Assembly (NCBI RefSeq): GCF_040954835.1
Contig: NC_090697.1
Span: forward strand, 4,166,501-4,230,500
Source: Lepisosteus oculatus
Taxonomy: Eukaryota > Chordata > Actinopteri > Semionotiformes > Lepisosteidae
DNA: 64,000 nucleotides
Direction: 5' to 3'
In this document: positions 56,421 through 64,000 of the stretch, piece after piece
Position numbering within the stretch: position 1 is the first letter of the stretch
Layout of the letters: the number at the start of each line of letters is the position of its first letter
Program-made: the position numbers and the translations under genes
The notes under the pieces: generated by a model
Databases searched by the model: none
Told to the model about the DNA's origin: nothing
What the model saw: the letters and a program-made list of their open reading frames with translations, nothing else

Positions 56421-57390
56421 TTGAGACCACTTGTTATCCTAAGTTATTTGAATCACTATTTGAATTTGAATCATTTGAATTCAAATAGAGAAAAAAAGAG
56501 CTGGCTGACAAGATTTAAGATGTGTCTCCATAAAAAATGAATTAAAGAATGTGCAATTAAGTTTTTTTTTGTGCCTAAAAGATTTTCATCATCACCATTT
56601 CACTGATTCCCAGCTTTAGGTGCTCTGGGATATGTTCACACACAATCAAGTTAGTATGTGCCAGAAACCCAAAACTATTCTCTGAAGACACGTTGGCAGT
56701 GCACAAAATGTTGTAGCTAAAAATCATTTCTAGCACTCACGAGCCGAGAAGTATAACATGAAATAGGCGAGTATTTAGATCTCCATTTGTTCTGAAAGTA
56801 AATGCTAATTGGCATTAAATAAAATGTATTCCTTTGCATTTTTAGAAGCATTTTCAGACACATTTGGTATGGCTTTAGAAAAAAAAAAATTAAACTGTCT
56901 GAGTAAGGCCTTGATATAACTCAAGATACAAATGTTGTTACACCTTGCCACATACCCCAGGTTGTAACAATATCTTAGGGCTAACATGGCAGTCTCACGT
57001 ACAGTCGCAAGCTTCACACGATGTTTGTTTAACCAATAAAGTAATATATATATATCTTACCCACAGAACAATAAGTTTTACACTTTAAAATGCTTAAAAC
57101 ATTTTGAATGCTTCCTCACTGGCATACCGAAATTTGCATTGAATTTAACTGATAAAGTTATAGTTCTCACTTCTCCATCTTTTCTACAGTGCAGAAAGCT
57201 TCTGGTATAGGATCTATGCCAGACATCACTCAAGTGAATGTAACTGCAGGATTTCTAGACATCAACTTCTCCATTAACTACCTCCAACTCTCTACTTTGG
57301 TCTATTACAAACCCACTGATTCACACAACTATCTCCTGTATAGCTAATTTCTCCACAAACACACTAACAACTCTTTCCGTTTTTCACAGT
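56421..57390. other. No feature seen
   Basis: AT-rich DNA with short frames only; no recognisable repeat terminus or domain. Confidence 0.4.
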
Positions 57391-57395
57391 TCCTT

Positions 57396-57600
57396 AGGCT
57401 ACCTCATTGGTCACTCTGTCTGTCCTCTGCTCCACCTCTCTCCCAGCTTTTGTTCTCCTGCTACATTACCTTTGCTTACTGCCCTGTCTTTCTCACACCT
57501 GAAGACAGATCCATGGCCCAATTTATTTTTCTTTCTTGTAATTTCAGGATTGAACAGACTTATTACTTGTTCCTTTGCAGCCTATGCATAGCCCACTTGA
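57396..57600 (+). repeat. Penelope-like tail, diverged
   Basis: ACCTCATTGGTCACTCTGTC, CTCCCAGCTTTTGTTCTCC, TACTGCCCTGTCTTTCTC, CACACCTGAAGACAGATCC and TTATTACTTGTTCCTTTGC follow the family order with many changes. Confidence 0.6.
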
Positions 57601-58280
57601 ACTTATTAATTAATTCTATAACTGTTATTGATAATTATTAATAAGCGAACAACTACTACACTCAGTGATTAATTGTTCACTTTAATGAATTAATTATGAC
57701 GTGATTAATCATACGTAATAACTTAATTACACAGAATTATAGAAATAATGTGAGCTATGTGCCCCCCTTTGCTATATAAATGTAGGTACCATAGGTGTTT
57801 TGAATCCATGGCCAGTCTTCCTTTGATTGGACACACTTGCCATGACTGATTTGCTTCCTGTGGAATGGAAAAAGGGATCATGTAATATGGATAACTGAAC
57901 ACTCCTCAGGAGCAGAAGTGAGAGTATATCTTGCACTCAGTGGATAGGTTTGAAGTTGTGTCTAAGCTCCTGTAGTTCAAGGAGGGAGTTTGTAATATTA
58001 ACTAATATTAACTGGCAATACTAACACCGATTAAAATTTGAAGAGTTTGAAAAATAGTTAATAAAAACATGCAAGGATTTCATTATGCATTGAATTTAGA
58101 TGGACATTAGACGAATTAAGCAATTTTAATACGTTATCCTGGATTTTTCATTCTCCAGAGTCTCTGTAGAGTGGTAGATTAGTGCCGTTTATAGGTGGAA
58201 TCTGGGTACCAGTGGTTAAGCTGGGTAAGTGTCATGGATAGGTAACCCCTAAATTCAGGAACTACTTTTGCGTTGTGCTG
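57601..58280. other. AT-rich spacer
   Basis: Very AT-rich at 57600-57740 (TTAATTAAT-type runs); nothing else recognised. Confidence 0.4.
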
Positions 58281-58290
58281 ACTACACCAC

Positions 58291-58765
58291 CTAGCCATTT
58301 ATGATAGGTATTAAGACCCTGCTTCCCTTGCCACACATTACCTTAACTTTATCTTCCAGAGCCACCAGTACAACCACAGACCCGACAAGACAATAAGTAT
58401 TGATTAAGAGCCCCTTTATTCTCTGGCAATTACAGCCCATCCATCCAAAGATCATGATACAAAACTCTCTCTGGGGGCACACATTCCAAACCAGCCCCAT
58501 GGACCCCCAGATACAAGAACAAATGTCCCAAAAGAATGCTGTCCAGCAGTTCCGTCCTCTGTGTGGTTTCTTTGGTAGTTTAGGTATCTTCTTCATTCCT
58601 GGGCATCTTGAGCAATGTGTCCCTGATGTTCACCGCTCGATTCTGTTTGTCTCTGAGTCCAGTTAATTGCCTACTGCCCCACTGTCTGCATTGGAAGACT
58701 TTGATTATCAGGGATGAAACAAAAAAACAGGAGAAGGACAAACACACCGATACTAACATACCCAC
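58291..58765 (-). other. Two overlapping unrecognised open frames
   Basis: One minus-strand frame (58580-58765, 61 codons) starts MGMLVSVCLSFSCFFVSSLI, which looks like a signal peptide or membrane anchor. A second frame (58291-58596, 101 codons) overlaps its end and is rich in Cys and Trp. I do not recognise either, and both could be decayed retroelement sequence. No promoter or supporting context is seen, so no gene is called. Confidence 0.25.
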
Positions 58766-58799
58766 TGGCCACTACCTGCAAACTCAGTAAATCACAGCC

Positions 58800-59160
58800 C
58801 ATTAGCCTTTTCCCTTCTTCGGTGTTGGCACTCTTTGACATAATGTAAGGTGCTCTGGTAGGTCTCAGAGGAAACAGGGAATGTGTATCCTCAGTGAAGG
58901 GAGCCCAGTTCAGTGTGCCAGGTGCTCCAGAGAATGAAAAAGAGTTAGTATTTAATGGAGAGAAAAAAGATTAAGAGAAGTTTACTCATTTAGGCCCTCC
59001 TGATGATTTCATTGAAGACTGAAATGTTGTTCTGCTGGAGATGAAGAGTATTTGAATGAACAGTGCTATAAATATCTCTGTGTGATTAGCTGTTTTTTGT
59101 GACTGAGCAGAAAGCAGATGACTGATACACCATCGGTGCCTGGCAGAGTTCTTATTATGG
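58800..59160. other. Spacer before the last receptor
   Basis: Contains CTGATGATTTCATTGAAGACTGAAATGTTG near 59000, similar in layout to the Penelope-like tails (see findings). No gene. Confidence 0.35.
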
Positions 59161-59163
59161 TTT

Positions 59164-60225
59164 TTAATGGTTTTCTGGAAACAGATTAATCAGAGTGGAT
59201 GCTGGATCACATATCCTAAATGTAAATATTTCTCTCACTGACTTCTGAAACCAGGGATAAAACAAGGCATAGATAATTGGATTCAGGGTACAGTTCAAAT
59301 ATGCTAGAACAATCAGATAATTAATAACTGCTGGTGAAGAAGAAAAACTTAAGTTTCCCACAACAATATTGGCTATATAATATGGCATCCAGCACAGGAG
59401 GAATACAGCCATTACAATCCCTAATGTTCTGGCTGCTTTTCTTTCAGACCTTTTGGAAATGTTATTGTTTTTTTCATCTCTATAAGTCAGCTGTTCAGTA
59501 ACAGAAGTGATCACTTGTGCATGCCTTTTGGCAACGATAAATATTTTTATATAAAGAAATATCATAATAGAGCAAGGTAAAATGAAAGAAATGAAAATAT
59601 CAAGTATCACCCAGGAAGCACTCATTTCAATCAAACATTCTCCAAGGCAGGTATTTATGCCTTCAGTGCTTTTAAAATTAATATTGCACGCAACGATCAT
59701 CAATGAATAAAGTATGGCGAATGACCAGCTAAGTATTATACATAAGCTTATAACATTAACTGTTATTTTATTGGAATATTGTAAAGGATCGCACACAGCA
59801 AAATAGCGATCGATACTTATGAAGACAACATTAATAAGAGAAGTAACAGAAAGAATAGCAAAAACTGAGGTAAAAATATAACAGAACGTCACTCCAAAAT
59901 ACCAACAAGTTTCTATATACATTATCATCAAGAAAGGCATCACAATCAGCCCGCTCAGAAAGTCTGCCACAGCCAGGGAGAGCAGGAGGAAGTTAGTTGG
60001 TGTGTGGAGCTGCTTGAAGTGAGAGATAGAAATGATCACCATCAGGTTTCCACAGACTGTCAGTATTGCCACAGATATAAAGAAAATATATAAGATGACA
60101 TAAACAGCTGTGGATCGAGTTTCTTTTAGGCAAGATGCATTGTCAGATGAAAAACAATACTCCACTATTTCATGTGCTCCCATTTCATTTACTTCCATTA
60201 CCTGAGAATAAATGAAAATGTCCAT
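59164..60225 (-). CDS. Trace amine-associated receptor, Asp5.42-only, minus subfamily
   Basis: TAAR-family GPCR, 353 residues from the first ATG; Met10 (60198) aligns with the start of the 40434 gene and is the likelier initiator. Landmarks from the first Met: NAS glycosylation site at 29-31, Asn1.50 (60), Asp2.50 (88), Cys3.25 (115), DRY at 139-141, CWMP in TM6. The TM7 fingerprint reads NC..NP..Y...Y.WF, with Cys in place of the usual Ser. Position 3.32 is Phe (F122), a bulky replacement for the classical Asp. Position 5.42 is Asp (D209, Pro5.50 at 217). This suggests TM5-type amine recognition. It is the closest outgroup within the window to the duplicated pair at 27401 and 40434. TATTCTCAG just before Met10 could act as a splice acceptor but is not conserved in the sisters. 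Confidence 0.95.
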   Translation of the reverse strand: MDIFIYSQVMEVNEMGAHEIVEYCFSSDNASCLKETRSTAVYVILYIFFISVAILTVCGNLMVIISISHFKQLHTPTNFLLLSLAVADFLSGLIVMPFLMIMYIETCWYFGVTFCYIFTSVFAILSVTSLINVVFISIDRYFAVCDPLQYSNKITVNVISLCIILSWSFAILYSLMIVACNINFKSTEGINTCLGECLIEMSASWVILDIFISFILPCSIMIFLYIKIFIVAKRHAQVITSVTEQLTYRDEKNNNISKRSERKAARTLGIVMAVFLLCWMPYYIANIVVGNLSFSSSPAVINYLIVLAYLNCTLNPIIYALFYPWFQKSVREIFTFRICDPASTLINLFPENH

Positions 60226-60307
60226 TCAAAAAATGGCAGCAAGGAATTCAGACCCCTTTCTTCTCTTCTGCCACAAAATAGTCCTACTGGTCTTTGCTGC
60301 TGCTCAG

Positions 60308-60405
60308 TTTATAAATAATTTCTAGTAGCTCCTCCTGCTTATGCCGTGTGGGACTGTTTATGTGTAGGGAGGAGTTGCTGATGCTGGGAAGAGCTTAGAG
60401 ATCTC
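60308..60405 (-). promoter_or_regulatory. Putative TAAR promoter cassette (receptor at 59164)
   Basis: Minus-strand TCTCTAAGCTCTTCCC, GCATCAGCAACTCCTCC, AGCAGGAGGAGCTACT and a TATA-like TTATTTATAAAC near 60309-60320. The order matches the two duplicated genes. Confidence 0.65.
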
Positions 60406-61240
60406 AATCGAGGATAGTGGCTACTGTATATCCCTGTTACTAAAACTTCAATGTTAAAATGACCTGATATAAAAACAACTCTAAACAAAGATTAAAATAC
60501 AAGCTCATTAAAAATCTTAGTAGCATAATTTTAATATGGTTGACTTAAGGTAAGAGAGTCATACTATGCAATTGAAATTGTCAGCACCCCTAACATAAAA
60601 AAAATAAGTCAATAAGTTACACAGGTAATGGCATTGGGTTTGGCAGAGGTGTGGTAGAATAATGCTGGAAGAAATGTTTGATGATCTGTATTTGTATGTG
60701 TCTAAATAATGATTGCTTGTTCATTTATTTAAGCAATGAGTCAGTATATTGCCCTTTTTGCAAATAATTGTAGTTGAGTTGTACTTTTATTGCATTTGAT
60801 ATGGAAACATTTATTAGAACTAAACTAGAGCACTATGTGTATGGCATGATTCTATGGCCATAGTTCCCAGTGACTTCTACTGGTCCGAATAATGGCCTGT
60901 GCCTCAGAATTTCAGGTTGGTAAATCATGATGGAATATTTTGAGAGACTAACAAGATACCAAATGTCACATATTAACATTGCACCTCTTCCGACAGCCAA
61001 TAAAAAATTGCACTAAAAATAAGTTTCTAATTGGAGAGTTTGGTCATTCTCCAACAAATCTAGTCTGGGAGTTCTACTTAATCCAAATTGAACAATATTA
61101 GATCTCAATGAGCACAGATTAGGAGCAACCTCTTTAGAAAGGGGGCTGGTTTTTGTGGAGGGGTGAAAACCAGAAGTCAGAGGTCAAAGGGCAGAAGCCA
61201 GAGGACAGAGGTAGTTGACACCTGCCACCAAAGAGGAACT
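60406..61240. repeat. Older third copy of the minus-receptor upstream block
   Basis: GTTGACTTAAGG.AAGAGAGTC (60538), GGGTTTGGCAGAGGTGTG (about 60636), GCAATGAGTCAGTATATTGCC (about 60735) and ACCAGAAGTCAGAGGTCA (61169) line up in order with 28700-29700 and 41720-42750. The tandem repeat and CAGATG element of those blocks are absent. Confidence 0.7.
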
Positions 61241-61683
61241 AAAATAAAACAGGGTTACAGTTCAGTTAGAAAGGTGGGAAATATCTACAATAACCCTTAC
61301 TCTGTGAAAAGACTTTTTACTTTTTTTGTAAAGTAGCTTCCTTATTATGGATATGCAGTTTAATGGACACCCTCTGAAAGATGATCAAAAAAGAAGGATA
61401 GTGTTTTTTCACAACAAAATCCGTGGGAAGATGTCTTACCAAGTTCCTGAGACAAGTGACAACGCTCTGGGTGGAATGTGCATCGGTTGTGTTGCCTTTT
61501 TTATTCTCTTTTTTTGTTGTTTGAACCCAAAAAAGGAGAAAGTTAAAGAAACTGCTGTAACTTGTATTTGCTTCATGAAACACGTGTTTTATTATTTTAA
61601 TGAGTGAAATTGTTATATAGTTTATATATTTTGGTTGTGGAGCAAATACATCATTTGATTTAAAAATAGAACTTGAACAAATA

Positions 61684-62075
61684 CAGATCCAGCCATTCAA
61701 AATGCTTGAAGTACATTGCGCTAAAACGCAGTAGTTTTAGTGCATCATACCACATGTAAATTAGATTATGATAATAGTATCCGGAAGCACCTTGTAAAAC
61801 CTTGTAAAAATGCCAGAAGGAGCTAATAAAGCTTAAAGTCTCATGTACAGCATTTGAGCTGTCACCAGAAAACACTGCTGAGGGACAATCGTTTTCCAAT
61901 TAAGAATTTAAGTTTTATACTCTTTAGAGTTTTAATAATTTTAAACTGTGTGTTACAGCATGCCAATCATTAAACATTAAAAAGTCGGTATATTTTATGT
62001 AACCAGGTGGTTATGGAAGGGGTATTTGAAATCTGACACTGAAATTGATAGCTGTCGCTTTAAGACATACACATA
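61684..62075 (-). mobile_element. CAGATG-family end piece
   Basis: Begins CAGATCCAGCCATTCAAAATG. It then follows, in reverse orientation, the terminal region seen at 26700-26898 (GTATCCGGAAGCACCTTG, AGCTAATAAAGCTTAAAG, GTACAGCATTTGAGCTG). It stops where a complete short copy begins. Confidence 0.55.
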
Positions 62076-62969
62076 CAGATGCAGCCATTCAAAATGCACG
62101 GTACAAACCCGCCGTACGGGCAACTACCCACAAGCCACCGCAGGGCACCGCGGTAAGTGATTGGCTGGCCAAAATGACCGACAAGAGCATTCGTGGTGCA
62201 TTGTTCGGTAGTGAAAAGATTTAATCATTTAATCTTTTTACTGTGCACATTTTAATCTGCTTAGTATTCAATATTTATATGAAATTTTACCACTAAAGGG
62301 AAATTTTAGTAGCTGAGCATAAAAAGAAGAGGAGCATAACGCATCTGAAGGTCATAAACGATATTAATTAAGGAACATAAACATTACTGTATGTAAACTG
62401 TACTGTGTATGGCTGGTCTTGGTAGTTTAAAGAAAAAATACACACCAGTCTTCCATTTCTCCTTAAACATTTTAAGCATGAAAGTTTTATGAAACGGTAC
62501 CCAAATATTTGATTGCTGTATAGAATGAATTTTAATTTTAAAAATTATTGAACACAAAAATTAAGCTGTTTACGTTCCTCCGCCTGAGAATATAGTCACT
62601 CGTTGCTACGCAACGCAGAAACACAGCCACAGGTAACTAACAAAGAGAGGACATTAGCTATCCAATATGATAAAGAAATAAATGATTATTTTGTTTATTT
62701 CTTTTGCACATTTATTTGAACATTTCCATCGATTGTACAAGCACGTGGAAACTGTCCAATCCCTAGTTCGTCAGGCATTTTCTTTTACGCCGCGGGCATT
62801 CTCCTTTGCTTTTAACCGAGCGTTTAATAATTTCCTAAAACGAAAATTATTTATTTTATTTCCCTCAAGGGATCAATAAAAGTATCTATCATCTTTCTAA
62901 ACTATGGGACAGTTACGCTCACCGGGGTATACCGCGAAATAGCCCACCCATTTTGAATGGCTGCATCTG
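62076..62969 (+). mobile_element. Complete short CAGATG-family element, 894 bp
   Basis: A 20-bp perfect terminal inverted repeat, CAGATGCAGCCATTCAAAAT, is flanked by TA on both sides (62074-62075, 62970-62971). Subterminal regions contain CGCCGTACGGG, CCGCAGGGCACCGCGG and GGTATACCGCGAAAT. No transposase is present. This is the clearest reference copy of the family in the window and has the plan of a MITE mobilised by a Tc1/mariner-type transposase, inferred from the TA target. Confidence 0.8.
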
Positions 62970-62971
62970 TA

Positions 62972-64000
62972 TGAGTGACGTCGGCACGCCAGTAATTGTT
63001 TGAGTGTACGTCGTAAAGTTGAGCGTGGTGTGTGGCTACGTGTGATGTGAATGCAGAGGTAAATGTTCAGAATTCAGTTGATTGTGTAGCTATCGAAAAT
63101 GAAGTTTTGTAATCCTTGAAAGAGACGTATATTGCTGATATATGAGTGGAGGGTGACATATTAGTTAGACATAATTGGTGGATGTTTAGGGATGAAGTGA
63201 TCCCAACTGCCATGGGGTTCCAGTGCTGTGTGGGTGAGTTTGCGGGAATAATGTCCACAATGTTGAATGGTCATACATTTTTGTTAGATGTTTGCATTTC
63301 TTTAACCATTGTTTGTAGAGGAAATTATTTGTTTTGTTCTTTGAGAATGATCTTATTCTGTTTAACTTGTTCAGAGCATGTTAAAAGAAGACTGTGATAT
63401 TCTGTGATGTAATGGGACCAATGAAAAATGTGGCATCAGACTAATGTGGAGTATTTCTTTCCTTAGGGAAATTGCCACTACCATATTTTTTTCTTTGTCT
63501 ATGTTATTTTAGTAGTGCTTTGTGCATCCTGGTGTATGTATATCTCCATGTGTATCTATGTGAAGCTTTTGGGTTAAAGGTTATATTGCATCCAAGTTCT
63601 GTAACAGAAAATAATATAACCACTCATTTTTATGATTTCATGCAGATCCAGAATAAAAAATCCCCATTTAAATTAATTGTAGTAACGTATGTTCTTTGCC
63701 AGGCTACATTTATAAAAGCAAGATTGCTCAGTTGGACAAAAGTACACAACCTTCCACCTTCATCATTAATCATTACTTGGTAACTTGGTGGGTTCTGGCT
63801 TTAAGATGCTTGTTCTAACATTTTTAAGCTTGTATTTTCTGTACTTCATCAAAAGTTATAACATTTTATCCTTTTCTAAGAATACGTAGTAAAAACACCA
63901 CTTGCTGTTATTGTAAAAAGATAAATGCAGTGATTTAACATCACTTGATAGTTATATTAATATGGAATCATGTAACTAAGCAGCTAGAGTGTAACAAGTG
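62972..64000. other. Right flank, no gene
   Basis: Short frames without domains. About 63715-63760 (AAGCAAGATTGCTCAGTTGG, AAAAGTACACAACC) matches CAGATG-family sequence at about 2848-2885, so another fragment runs to the window edge. Confidence 0.4.

Noticed and set aside
1-64000. CRISPR arrays, operons, bacterial-type signals
   Set aside because: No regularly spaced repeats of that kind; gene style, introns-free GPCRs and repeat content are vertebrate.

Overview
This window looks like a stretch of fish (ray-finned) genome holding part of a trace amine-associated receptor (TAAR) cluster in very repeat-rich, AT-rich DNA. The organism is inferred from three things: many closely related intron-less TAARs, several carrying the Asp5.42 amine site known from fish TAAR expansions; a 5S rRNA-derived SINE; and Penelope-like, Tx1/L1-like and Ty3/gypsy-like remnants typical of fish. 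I cannot name the species.

Genes. There are six intact single-exon TAAR genes: 916-1944 (+), 15224-16243 (+), 27401-28456 (-), 40434-41462 (-), 49727-50737 (+) and 59164-60225 (-). There are also four broken copies: 14091-14160 (+, TM2 scrap), 24453-24669 (+, leader and N-terminus only), 35773-36621 (+, nearly whole but disrupted) and 39846-40310 (-, C-terminal half). Strand follows subfamily. Plus-strand genes share an N-terminus with SEEPQ and CFPS.NASC; minus-strand genes share CFSSDN[AT]SC. The amine-pocket residues differ between genes: Asp3.32 only (916), both Asp3.32 and Asp5.42 (49727), or Asp5.42 only (15224, 27401, 40434, 59164). This suggests a repertoire split between classical monoamine, diamine-like and non-classical amine recognition.

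Regulation. Most of the genes carry a compact upstream cassette of about 100 bp: a TCTCTARGCTCYTC box, an AGCAGGAGGRGCTACT box and a TATA-like box. It is shared between the two subfamilies, and an orphan copy lies near 14.25-14.38 kb.

Layout. 0-2.4 kb: first receptor. 2.4-7.4 kb: a 4.7-kb transposon (TA target site, termini CAGATGCAGCC...) nested in a tRNA-derived SINE-like repeat. 8.1-9.9 kb: LINE remnant on the minus strand. 10-14 kb: no recognisable genes. 14-16.3 kb: TAAR debris, then the second receptor. 17-27 kb: repeat graveyard with an inverted Penelope-like tail, a solo LTR, a captured reverse-transcriptase piece and a captured TAAR 5' piece. 27.28-36.65 kb and 40.32-50.76 kb: two copies of a roughly 9-kb segmental duplication, each with one minus and one plus receptor in divergent orientation; the plus receptor has died in the first copy. 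The second copy later gained a 1.38-kb solo LTR and lost part of a 178-bp tandem repeat. 52-58.8 kb: more transposon fragments and a 5S-SINE. 59.2-61.2 kb: a third, older relative of the duplicated minus-gene block. 61.7-63 kb: a complete 894-bp short copy of the same transposon family.

How the genes work together. TAARs are class A GPCRs of olfactory sensory neurons, each neuron usually expressing one receptor. The cluster is therefore best read as an evolving set of amine-odour detectors, shaped by block duplication, pseudogenisation and possibly gene conversion, in a region heavily rebuilt by transposons.
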